IMG/VR virus record: IMGVR_UViG_3300041403_000072
Location: 1-34,047 of that record
DNA: 34,047 nt
DNA from: a virus
Reading direction: 5' to 3' (one strand)
In this document: piece by piece, positions 5,407-11,655 of the stretch
Position numbering within the stretch: position 1 is the stretch's first letter
Layout of the letters: every line of letters begins with the position of its first letter
The notes under the pieces: generated by a model
Seen by the model: only the letters and a program-made list of their open reading frames with translations
Told to the model about the DNA's origin: nothing
Database searches by the model: none
Made by a program: the position numbers and the translations under genes

Positions 5407-6586
5407 ATTCTCTCCTCAATACGTCGATCCCACAGGTTAATCTCATTTGTTCGCCGAACTCAGAATGCATGACGATGCACTTCATATCACGCCCCGATAA
5501 GTACCCACCCCCAACGGCGTAGGCGTCACCGGGAGCCAAAGTCCTCATCTGTTCCACGATGCAGCCGTTATATTCGACCCGGTTGTCATGGTGGTGGTGG
5601 CCCCGAAAGAATACGCGATGTTTAGTCGCGCCCCATTCTTCGGGCTTCTCCGTCGCCATGATCCCCGGAAGGTCGCGGTCCTTCGTTTGATGCCCATGAA
5701 CGACACCGATAAGGCACTTCCCATGCTGTAGGTAATGACGGGTCGTAGGAGCGTCATGGACGATAACGCGGTTTTCATTGGCGTAGAGGTTACGAAAGAG
5801 GATATTAAGGAAGTGGGCAAAGGTCTCGTCGTGATTCCCCGGAGCATTTATGAGTTCGACGATCTCGTGCTTCTGTCGCATCCGCTCAAGGCAGCGTTTA
5901 ATGATCCGAACCCCTACGTCTATCATCTTGGCCGTACGGGAGTCCCTATCGAGGATATGGCCGCTGCGTTCTGTAGTCCCGACCATGTTGGTATAATGGA
6001 AGAAGTCCCCGAGGTTGATAAGGACGCCACGCTTAGAGGGGGGGCTACGCTCAACTAAATAATCTACCGCGTTGCACATATCTTGTTCCGCGATCTGTAA
6101 GTCGAAGTTCTCCCCTACTTCATCAGCCCACGCATACATCCCAACGTGAGGATCACCCCACGGGTAGATGCTCATAAGCTGATCGTTTACGTCAGGGGGA
6201 GAAGGGATGGCTTTAACGGGCTTTACATCTTCGCAGATGGCCTCTACGGCCTGCTTCATCATCTCGACCTGAGCTTCTTTATCGAGATTGGTTTTAACCC
6301 ACTGGAGCTTCGGCTTGCCTTCTTCATCGTAAAGAGTAGACGTACCCTTAACGACAAAGGGGGCAGTAGTCGGCTTGTTTAGGTCATGCTCCGGGGCATA
6401 CCCCATCTTCGCTGCGCGACCTCGTACCCTGAGGATCGCTTGGCGAACGGTTCCATCGTGGACCCCGAGGATCTTAGCCGCACCCCGCATGGAGCCAGTC
6501 TCGATGGTCTGTTGAATGTATTTCTTTTCCTGCTCTGAAACGCAATACGTCAAAAGCTCTGGGTCAAGTTTCTCTGGCGCTGCCAT
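5399..6586 (-). CDS. Metallophosphoesterase with N-terminal helix-turn-helix
   Basis: From the ATG at 6586 (preceded by AGGAGGGGGG) the protein has 395 residues. Residues 20-55 form a helix-turn-helix-like segment (SMRGAAKILGVHDGTVRQAI). The rest is a calcineurin-type phosphoesterase: GDPH (144-147), GD (193-194), GNHD (250-253), HGH (297-299) and the run of four His at 330-333, all metal ligands for a di-metal site. This HTH-plus-phosphoesterase architecture is frequent in phages. Relatives include SbcD/Mre11-type nucleases, so a DNA-directed nuclease or phosphatase acting at specific sites is plausible. It lies in the recombination block. The longer upstream start would overlap the NinB-like gene and lacks a ribosome-binding site. 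Confidence 0.9.
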   Translation of the reverse strand: MAAPEKLDPELLTYCVSEQEKKYIQQTIETGSMRGAAKILGVHDGTVRQAILRVRGRAAKMGYAPEHDLNKPTTAPFVVKGTSTLYDEEGKPKLQWVKTNLDKEAQVEMMKQAVEAICEDVKPVKAIPSPPDVNDQLMSIYPWGDPHVGMYAWADEVGENFDLQIAEQDMCNAVDYLVERSPPSKRGVLINLGDFFHYTNMVGTTERSGHILDRDSRTAKMIDVGVRIIKRCLERMRQKHEIVELINAPGNHDETFAHFLNILFRNLYANENRVIVHDAPTTRHYLQHGKCLIGVVHGHQTKDRDLPGIMATEKPEEWGATKHRVFFRGHHHHDNRVEYNGCIVEQMRTLAPGDAYAVGGGYLSGRDMKCIVMHSEFGEQMRLTCGIDVLRREYE

Positions 6587-6602
6587 TCCCCCCCTCCTAT
6601 GG

Positions 6603-7040
6603 CTAAGCCTGACTCTTTCGTATCTGCATGAACTCAGAATCGGCTGGGGTATTGAGTTGCAGGCCAAGCTCCAAGCACCACTGGTAGACCTGCTCCATAA
6701 AGTGGTACATCTCGCCCTTTCGTAGCTTAGATGTCTGCTTCAGTTGGTTTTCGAGGATGATCTTACCAGCTTTCTTAGATTCCGTGCCTAAGAACCTGAA
6801 CTTGCATATATCCTTCATTTCCTCCTCTGTTAGCTCCGGTCTAGCCGGTTTGAAGTGGTTTACCATCTGCCTTATCCAAACATGAAATAAGGCGTTTTGC
6901 GTAAGAGAGCGGGGGTTCTGGTAGGGCTGAAAGGTAATCGAGACTGGCGTAGACCAGTCCCAATTAGCCTTAAGGTGATCCCCTAAGTGTTCTAGCCGCT
7001 CCTCTATCTGCTGCGGTCTATCAATCTTCCAGAAGTCCAC
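6603..7040 (-). CDS. NinB/Orf-like recombination mediator
   Basis: This 145-residue protein begins at a GTG that shares one base with the upstream stop and follows GGAGGAGGAG. The segment RSLTQNALFHVW matches the R-S-x-x-Q-N-x-x-F/L-W core of phage NinB/Orf proteins, which bind single-stranded DNA and help load annealing proteins. The C-terminal helical part (GEMYHFMEQVYQWCLELGL) also fits that family's dimerisation region. It lies in the same run as the exonuclease, annealing protein and SSB-like protein. The length equals that of lambda Orf. The assignment rests on one good motif plus context. Confidence 0.75.
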   Translation of the reverse strand: MDFWKIDRPQQIEERLEHLGDHLKANWDWSTPVSITFQPYQNPRSLTQNALFHVWIRQMVNHFKPARPELTEEEMKDICKFRFLGTESKKAGKIILENQLKQTSKLRKGEMYHFMEQVYQWCLELGLQLNTPADSEFMQIRKSQA

Positions 7041-7213
7041 TACTCCTCCTCCTGATCCGCTTGCAGCTCGCCTTTCGTAAGGACTTGAAGCTGGTACTGT
7101 CGCGTCATCGGCGGACGATCTCCCCAGCGACCAATAGCATGGGGCCAGATATCCAAGGCCCGTGCTAAGCCCTTCTTTCCGCCGAAGTAGTTAATCGCTT
7201 CCAGCGTCGTCAT
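7040..7213 (-). CDS. Small Cro/YdaS-like DNA-binding protein
   Basis: From the second ATG (7213, preceded by GGAGG) the protein has 57 residues: TTLEAINYFGGKKGLARALDIWPHAIGRW. The pattern A-I-x-x-F-G-G-x-x-x-L-A-x-A-L-x-I...A-I-x-x-W is typical of Cro- or YdaS-type helix-turn-helix repressors. The tail QADQEEE is acidic. It overlaps the neighbouring HTH gene by 23 bases, giving a pair of small regulators inside the recombination operon. It may control the divergent promoters at 4485-4545 or the promoter region before 8816; that is inference. Confidence 0.75.
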   Translation of the reverse strand: MTTLEAINYFGGKKGLARALDIWPHAIGRWGDRPPMTRQYQLQVLTKGELQADQEEE

Positions 7214-7412
7214 GAACGCCTCCATAGGATAGAAACTCGTCTACAGTTAAGCCGAAGAAGTCCGCCAGCTTCTGGCAATAGGACGCCTGTAGGTCCGTGT
7301 AATTCCGCCAGCGGCTAATGGTCTGAACGTGTACCCCGAGAGCCCGCGCAATATCCACATTGGCTATCACGCGGTCACTCTGGAGGGCTCGTAGGCTAGC
7401 CCCGACGTTCAT
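7191..7412 (-). CDS. Cro/CI-family helix-turn-helix regulator
   Basis: This 73-residue protein contains a classical HTH at about residues 18-37 (VDIARALGVHVQTISRWRN), followed by a helix ending in FFGLTVDEFL, as in XRE-family proteins. It lacks a C-terminal oligomerisation or cleavage domain, so it is Cro-like rather than a full CI repressor. The ATG overlaps the upstream stop as TAATG. With the next gene it forms a twin-regulator unit. With no integrase in the genome, a role in timing lytic expression is more likely than lysogeny control. Confidence 0.85.
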   Translation of the reverse strand: MNVGASLRALQSDRVIANVDIARALGVHVQTISRWRNYTDLQASYCQKLADFFGLTVDEFLSYGGVHDDAGSD

Positions 7413-7654
7413 TAGAAGGGCGCATCGTCAAAGTCGTCATCTGCTACCTGCTTCGGCGCAGCCTGTTTCTCTCCGTCCTTAGGGCTGAACTTAAGGGACA
7501 GGTACTTACGCCCATTCTTGGACTCGTTAAGCCAAGAGCTTACCCAGTATTCGGTACCATCAATTTCGCAGGAGCCCTTATAGTCCGGGTGCTTCTCAGT
7601 CTCCTTCTTATCATTCTTAAAGAGGGCGCCAGAAAGGTTATTGTCATAGCTCAT
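7412..7654 (-). CDS. Small SSB-like protein with SSB-type acidic tail
   Basis: This 80-residue protein has a beta-rich body (SGALFKNDKKETEKHPDYKGSC, then EYWVSSWLNES, then KYLSLKF) that resembles DUF736-like OB-type small proteins. It ends DDDFDDAPF, close to the bacterial SSB tail DDDIPF that recruits replication and repair enzymes. It sits directly after the exonuclease and annealing protein, as expected for a phage single-strand binding or SSB-mimic protein. I infer it protects ssDNA during recombination or hijacks SSB-interacting host proteins. The tail is directly visible; ssDNA binding is not proven. Confidence 0.7.
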   Translation of the reverse strand: MSYDNNLSGALFKNDKKETEKHPDYKGSCEIDGTEYWVSSWLNESKNGRKYLSLKFSPKDGEKQAAPKQVADDDFDDAPF

Positions 7655-8250
7655 AGTCTGTACTTCTCCACGTTGGTTTTAATAGCCTCGCAGGCTTCTT
7701 CTACGATCTGCGAGAGGGTTTCAATGTACGCATCGTCCCGCTCGATCCGTACGATCAGGGTTTGCATATCAGGGTGGTAGGAAACGAAGTCCCACCATTC
7801 CCTACGGGTGATCCACATACAGCCCTGAACTTGAGGGATGTGCTTAGACGGCATGGTCCCGCCTCGAAGGGTTTCGATATGGGTATGGGGTAGGGGGCAC
7901 TTAATCTCTAAGCCGCCCATATCCCCTATGAAGCCATCAGGGCTACAGCCTGCCTCTAAGACGGCGTGCTTAATGAACCCCATCTCTACGACTTCGTTAT
8001 CGGTAGCGAACTCGTAGTAGGCTCTAGCGTGAGGTTCCAATTCGGTCCCTCTAGCCATAGCGTCGGTAGTAGGGAAGGGCGTTGCCTCACCTGTAATACG
8101 CTCTGCCACTAGTTGATTGACGTAAGAGTCAAAGGTAGAGGAACGCTTACCCGTAGGAGTGATTAGCTTTGAGAAGCTAGAAGCGGACGGCACGCCTAAA
8201 CGCGCCGCTAGCCATTCTTCCGTGCCTTGTTCTACGTTGATGACGCGCAT
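7651..8250 (-). CDS. YqaJ/lambda-Exo-type exonuclease
   Basis: This 199-residue protein belongs to the YqaJ family of PD-(D/E)XK recombinases. It starts with the typical GTEEWLAARLGVPSAS, contains ARGTELEP (68-73), then the active site SPDG...GGLEIKCP with Asp105, Glu115 and Lys117, and later VQGCMWITRREWWDFVSYHP. Such enzymes resect double-stranded DNA 5' to 3', leaving 3' tails for the annealing protein. The partner gene is directly upstream; the stop of one and the start of the other share a base. Length is normal for the family, and all catalytic residues are present. Confidence 0.95.
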   Translation of the reverse strand: MRVINVEQGTEEWLAARLGVPSASSFSKLITPTGKRSSTFDSYVNQLVAERITGEATPFPTTDAMARGTELEPHARAYYEFATDNEVVEMGFIKHAVLEAGCSPDGFIGDMGGLEIKCPLPHTHIETLRGGTMPSKHIPQVQGCMWITRREWWDFVSYHPDMQTLIVRIERDDAYIETLSQIVEEACEAIKTNVEKYRL

Positions 8251-8816
8251 CAGGCCCCCTTTGTTTCCATCTTCTTTTCCAGTGCCGCCAGAGCTTTAGG
8301 GAACCGCTCCTTAGGCATCTCCTGTAGGGACTTGATCTTGAACGCCATGAAGAACTTCTCTAGATCGGTTTCGGTCTCAACGATTAGAGCGTGCAGCAGC
8401 TTCTGCTCGTCCTCGTTGATCTTCTCCGGCTCATGGCCCTCGGGGAGGTCCTCGCCTGCATAGATGTAATGCCCCAATCCAAGCATCGAGAGACACTTGG
8501 TTAGGCAGCGCATCTTGCAAGTGTTCCGAGCGAAGGCGTCCGGGTTCTTAATCGCCTTATTCCGATGATCCATCACCGGGAGCCACATCATTTGGGAATG
8601 AGTAGCGCCCTCATGGTTTACCGTGATCGTGCAGGTGTACTCCACGGTTTCATCGGGGAAGGTTTCGGACGTAAAGCTGTAGGTCGTACCGGGGAAATGC
8701 TTACACATCGTCCCCCACGCCCACGCCCACGACAGATAAGTTAGGTTCTGCTTCTTCTCAGTGTGCTCGGAAACGTCAATGCGGGACAGGGTGTCCCAGA
8801 TCAGCTTAGGTAACAT
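8250..8816 (-). CDS. DUF1071-type single-strand annealing protein
   Basis: From the ATG at 8816 (AGGAG at ideal spacing) the protein has 188 residues. The segments NLTYLSWAWAWGTM, MMWLPVMDHRNKAI, MRCLTKCLSMLGLGHYIYAGEDLPEG are hallmarks of the DUF1071 family, which works as a phage recombinase pairing complementary single strands. It forms a two-gene unit with the YqaJ exonuclease. It leads a new transcript after a gap of about 160 bases. The SD region AGAGAGGAG is complementary to nine bases of the small RNA loop at 4566-4574. Codons upstream of 8816 add eight residues without a ribosome-binding site, so I rejected the longer start. Confidence 0.93.
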   Translation of the reverse strand: MLPKLIWDTLSRIDVSEHTEKKQNLTYLSWAWAWGTMCKHFPGTTYSFTSETFPDETVEYTCTITVNHEGATHSQMMWLPVMDHRNKAIKNPDAFARNTCKMRCLTKCLSMLGLGHYIYAGEDLPEGHEPEKINEDEQKLLHALIVETETDLEKFFMAFKIKSLQEMPKERFPKALAALEKKMETKGA

Positions 8817-8980
8817 GGGTGTTCTCCTCTCTAAACCCAAACGAATAATAACAGTTCTGTTTAGGTATGGGGGAGAAAGCCTTAGAACATTTCGCTATAA
8901 GAAAGGGGGTGCTAAGATCGAACCGCTGCGCTGGTTTTCCCGCCCGTTGCTAGCGTAGCAGGGGGCCTCCGGGCCCCCGT
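8817..8980 (-). promoter_or_regulatory. Intergenic region before the recombination operon
   Basis: About 160 bases without a gene separate the late block from the recombination block. It holds the hairpin at 8961-8978 and a small inverted repeat AACAG-AA-CTGTT about 40 bases before the start codon, which could be an operator. A TTATAG and a TATTAT could serve as -10 elements, but neither has a good -35, so I cannot name a specific promoter. Confidence 0.4.
8961..8978 (-). terminator. GC-rich hairpin after the structural gene at 8981
   Basis: GGGGGCC (8961-8967), loop of four, GGCCCCC (8972-8978) begins two bases after the stop of the gene at 8981-9694. No U-tract follows on the minus strand, so termination may be partial or the hairpin may protect the 3' end. 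The stem resembles those at 25421 and 4587. Confidence 0.5.
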
Positions 8981-9694
8981 CTAATCATTCCTGACTAGAA
9001 TCCCTTCCACGAAGATCGAAACGATGTTGTCCCCCGAGGAGGATTTAGCCTCAAACTGGAAGTCAGTCTTTTCCCCGATCCTGAAAGGCACCTGCCGGTC
9101 GAAGGACTGCTGGTCGGTCTGCCAAGTCGCCTCTGCCACCCTTAAACAGCGCCCTGTCGAGGTCTTCGTGACGTTCCGGTAGGTGATGTACTTGTTCGGG
9201 TTCACTGATCCTGACGTCAGGTCGATCCGGTACAGATACAGCGAATGCCCGACGGGTACGGTGTAGTTACAGGCTTGAGTTAACCCCTTTCCAATAGAGA
9301 TATAGCCGAGAACGGTGCCGTCATTGGTTATCGTAATGTTCCCGGCGTTTTCTCCAGAAAGAATCACCGCCTGATTTACCCGCAGAAACGCCTGAGCCGT
9401 CGTAACAGCCGATGTACCATTAAGCGTAACCACCTCTTGAATGGGCCAATAGTTCGCGTCAAGGCCGATGATAAGTAGCCCCATCGTGTCCGAAGCGCTA
9501 GAACTGACAGCAGACAGGCTAAGAGCAGAGGCAGGGTAAGAATAAAGTCCGCCATAATCCCAGAGGGTTTCATAGGTCGTCCCCAAGACAGGGTTCACCC
9601 CGAAGATGTTCACCGCTTGAGCGTCGTCGAAATGGCCCGCAGATACCGCTAGCAGGCCGTTCGGCATCCGTACGATGTCGTTAATCAGACTCAT
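8981..9694 (-). CDS. Probable virion or host-recognition protein
   Basis: This 237-residue protein is rich in Ser, Thr, Asn and beta-type segments (GLDANYWPIQEVVTLNG, SAVTTAQAFLRVNQAV, SLYLYRIDL) and ends with a strand-rich domain. I recall similar proteins as structural components of marine phages, but the exact role is unknown; decoration or tail-associated are possibilities. It lies after the lysis genes and before the recombination block and overlaps the upstream gene by 14 bases, with GAGG as ribosome-binding site. No signal peptide, membrane segment or catalytic motif is visible. Confidence 0.7.
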   Translation of the reverse strand: MSLINDIVRMPNGLLAVSAGHFDDAQAVNIFGVNPVLGTTYETLWDYGGLYSYPASALSLSAVSSSASDTMGLLIIGLDANYWPIQEVVTLNGTSAVTTAQAFLRVNQAVILSGENAGNITITNDGTVLGYISIGKGLTQACNYTVPVGHSLYLYRIDLTSGSVNPNKYITYRNVTKTSTGRCLRVAEATWQTDQQSFDRQVPFRIGEKTDFQFEAKSSSGDNIVSIFVEGILVRND

Positions 9695-9890
9695 CGGCTT
9701 CGGCCTCTACGGGCTCTTGCAGGGACTTAGACAGCCCGTCAATGAACGCTTGTCGCGCCACGGTGATCTGATGAAGGTTGAACTTTAGCTGTTCTTCCTT
9801 CGTCTGGAGGTCCTTAACTTGGGCAAGCATATACTTCTGCTCGTCCGTGAAGTCGTCCTCTTTGTACTCGGTACCGTCAATCGTGATCAT
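9681..9890 (-). CDS. DUF6447-like small coiled protein
   Basis: The frame starts at the ATG at 9890, whose ATGA overlaps the lysozyme stop and which follows GGGAG; this gives 69 residues starting MITIDGTEYKEDDF. A short strand is followed by a long helix (TDEQKYMLAQVKDLQTKEEQL) and an acidic tail. The pattern I-D-G-x-E-Y...L-S/T-D-E-x-K resembles DUF6447, a small phage family of unknown function. A longer start at 9920 would run 34 bases into the lysozyme gene. It sits between lysis and structural genes. Confidence 0.7.
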   Translation of the reverse strand: MITIDGTEYKEDDFTDEQKYMLAQVKDLQTKEEQLKFNLHQITVARQAFIDGLSKSLQEPVEAEADESD

Positions 9891-10333
9891 ACAAACTCCC
9901 GCCAGTTTAGGTTTTGCCATAACGCGGCTTCTGCCGCCCTTCTCTTTACCAGCCCCGCAAGGACCGTCCCGCCTGCTCTAGTCCATCGCTGAATCTGGAA
10001 AGGTACGTCGCTAAGCGGACCATAGTTGATCCGGTTAAGCAGCGTAGACGCTTTGAGATTTCCCGGACCCAGATTGAACGTCCAAGCCACGAGAGCATCG
10101 AACTGATGCTGCTTAAGTTTCGTCTCCACCATGGATGAGACATAACCCTCGAACTCCTCTAAATCTTCTATGAGGTACGCTTCCGCTGCCTCTTGGTCGA
10201 TTGTATCGCCTTCCTTAACCCCTTTGGTATGGCCGTAGCCGATGGTCCAGACGTTGGAAGGACATAGGTAGGCGTCAAGGTAGCAGCCCTCAAAGTGCTT
10301 AATCAGGTCCACGCCTTCCTGACTCGTCTTCAT
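9887..10333 (-). CDS. GH24 lysozyme (endolysin)
   Basis: This 148-residue enzyme cuts the glycan strands of peptidoglycan at the end of infection. The N-terminal region shows the GH24 catalytic pattern E-8-x-5-T: Glu15 in HFEG, then Cys24, then Thr30 in WTIGYGH. The middle position is Cys instead of the Asp of T4 lysozyme, the D/C alternative also known from P1- and phage-21-type endolysins. There is no signal-anchor segment, so release depends on the holin encoded directly upstream, whose stop overlaps this ATG. The conserved FNLGPGNLKASTLL and RRAAEAALW segments confirm the fold. Confidence 0.95.
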   Translation of the reverse strand: MKTSQEGVDLIKHFEGCYLDAYLCPSNVWTIGYGHTKGVKEGDTIDQEAAEAYLIEDLEEFEGYVSSMVETKLKQHQFDALVAWTFNLGPGNLKASTLLNRINYGPLSDVPFQIQRWTRAGGTVLAGLVKRRAAEAALWQNLNWREFV

Positions 10334-10725
10334 TTACTGATCCCTTTCACCTTCTCAAAACTCCTAAGACCACCCAAGCCGAGCATCCCAAGAAGTACGG
10401 TCATTAGGTTATCCATATCAAAGACCGGGAGCCGTGGAACCTCAAAGCCCACCCATGCGGCGATGAACATTAAAAAGGGAGCCAGTACGAAGTGCCATGC
10501 TAACGCGATCCCACAGGTCCAGCCAATGAAGGGGCGCCAACCGGCTACAAATGGATTCCTTGATGCAGCTTCGGTCTTGTTTACTTCGATCTGGGCTAGC
10601 GCACGCTCTTGGGCGTGCCTCTCAGCCATCGTAGCGATCTCGTGAGCGAGTTTCGCCCGCTGATCCTTATCCTCAATAAACTTATCGAGAAGGCCCGTCA
10701 CAGGGCCTATGAGGGCCTCTAGCAT
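10330..10725 (-). CDS. Holin of the GTA 3-TM type
   Basis: This 131-residue membrane protein has a helical N-terminal part rich in charged residues (KFIEDKDQRAKLAHEIATMAERHAQ), then NPFVAGWRPFIGWTCGIALAWHFVLAPFL, another hydrophobic stretch and a third short segment LMTVLLGMLGLGGLRSFEK. The RPFIGW-centred pattern is typical of the GTA_holin_3TM family. It should open the inner membrane to let the lysozyme out. AGGAGG precedes the ATG, and its stop overlaps the lysozyme start, a standard holin-endolysin pair. Confidence 0.92.
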   Translation of the reverse strand: MLEALIGPVTGLLDKFIEDKDQRAKLAHEIATMAERHAQERALAQIEVNKTEAASRNPFVAGWRPFIGWTCGIALAWHFVLAPFLMFIAAWVGFEVPRLPVFDMDNLMTVLLGMLGLGGLRSFEKVKGISK

Positions 10726-10733
10726 GGGGCCTC

Positions 10734-10970
10734 CTATTTGCGCTCCATGAGCCGATCCAGCTTCGCATCTAGCGTGTCGATACGATCAATAACGCGGTTG
10801 ATGTCAGCGTGCATATCCGCCTTCGTTACATACTCTCTAGCGATCTGTTCGCGGGTAAGGCTCACCTGTTCCGCCAGCTTATTGACTTGATCCGCTTTGG
10901 TCTTAAAGGTCCAAGCGAGGAGACTGATCGCAGCCGTTAGAATCGAGCTCCAAATAACGGTCATCTCCAT
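10734..10970 (-). CDS. Small membrane-anchored coiled-coil protein of the lysis cassette
   Basis: This 78-residue protein has one N-terminal membrane segment (VIWSSILTAAISLLAWTF) followed by a long heptad-patterned helix (LAEQVSLTREQIAREYVT, INRVIDRIDTLDAKLDRL). This resembles XhlA-type accessory lysis proteins or inner-membrane spanins. It stands directly before the holin gene, which supports a lysis role. No recognised outer spanin is nested within or beside it. AGGGG precedes the ATG. Confidence 0.75.
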   Translation of the reverse strand: MEMTVIWSSILTAAISLLAWTFKTKADQVNKLAEQVSLTREQIAREYVTKADMHADINRVIDRIDTLDAKLDRLMERK

Positions 10971-10973
10971 GGT

Positions 10974-11117
10974 TCAGCCCCTTTTGTTCCAAAGCTCAAA
11001 GAGTACGCGCACCTTCTCCTTGAGGGTTTCGACGTCCGCGTGTTGCTTCGCCAGTACGATGACTAGCGTAATAAAGGCCAGAAAGATAGGCCAAAGGGCG
11101 CTGATAGTGTCCAACAT
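10974..11117 (-). CDS. 47-residue single-pass membrane protein
   Basis: The gap holds a short gene encoding MLDTISALWPIFLAFITLVI followed by VLAKQHADVETLKEKVRVLFELWNKRG. One membrane helix (about 7-23) is followed by a short amphipathic helix with heptad spacing. It has the same design as its neighbour at 10734-10970, which starts four bases after this stop region, and belongs to the lysis cassette by context. The ribosome-binding site is weak (GGAG further upstream). Too short for automatic gene callers. Confidence 0.75.
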   Translation of the reverse strand: MLDTISALWPIFLAFITLVIVLAKQHADVETLKEKVRVLFELWNKRG

Positions 11118-11148
11118 CTCTAAACTCCATCAAGCGCCCAAGGTCATT

Positions 11149-11331
11149 CTACCCGTCCGCGTTCTTGTTTTTAAGCACATTGCCCGCCATCGCGTTCAAT
11201 ACTTTAAGAACGATGGCCGTGTACTTATCGTCTACCTTCGTCGGCGTTAAAGCCGTGATAGCCGTAGCAGCCGTCACAAGCATCGTGATGGCATTGATCC
11301 ACGCCGGGATTGACTCGATAAACTCAAGCAT
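11149..11331 (-). CDS. Small holin-like membrane protein
   Basis: This 60-residue protein starts [20 protein letters not shown] and has one hydrophobic segment through about residue 30, then [22 protein letters not shown] and a basic tail KNKNADG. Similar small proteins are frequent in marine phages near lysis genes. Function is unproven; a pinholin or antiholin is possible. It overlaps the upstream gene end by eight bases. Confidence 0.7.
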   Translation of the reverse strand: MLEFIESIPAWINAITMLVTAATAITALTPTKVDDKYTAIVLKVLNAMAGNVLKNKNADG

Positions 11332-11644
11332 CCCACGGCACTCCAGCAGCCGTTACGGGGTTCTTATCAGCCTCAATCTTGGCTGCAAGGGCTTCTTCCG
11401 TTGCGTCCTTGTCCACGCTCTCCCACACCCAAGCCAGTACGTCAGCCTCGGTGAGGTCGTCATAGGCCACGAAGTCCTCGGACTCAGGGTCAGGGGTAAA
11501 GCCTGCCGTGCCGTAGGAGGACGCGGAGAAGGTATCTTCCCCAACGGTCTCAGAGGCCGTGCAGCGCCAATGGGCCACGATAACGCCCCCGTCGGAAAGC
11601 TCGCGCTCAAGGGTCGAGATGGTCCAGTTCATCGTTGCTGCCAT
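11324..11644 (-). CDS. DUF7936-like small phage protein
   Basis: This 106-residue protein starts [29 protein letters not shown] and ends [20 protein letters not shown]. The N-terminal part is beta-type, the centre acidic, and the C-terminal part a helix followed by the PVxxxGVPW ending. This pattern occurs in phage proteins between the tail fibre and the lysis cassette; I believe the family is DUF7936, function unknown. AAGGAG precedes the ATG. It may be a fibre accessory. Confidence 0.75.
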   Translation of the reverse strand: MAATMNWTISTLERELSDGGVIVAHWRCTASETVGEDTFSASSYGTAGFTPDPESEDFVAYDDLTEADVLAWVWESVDKDATEEALAAKIEADKNPVTAAGVPWDA

Positions 11645-11655
11645 GGTTATGCTCC

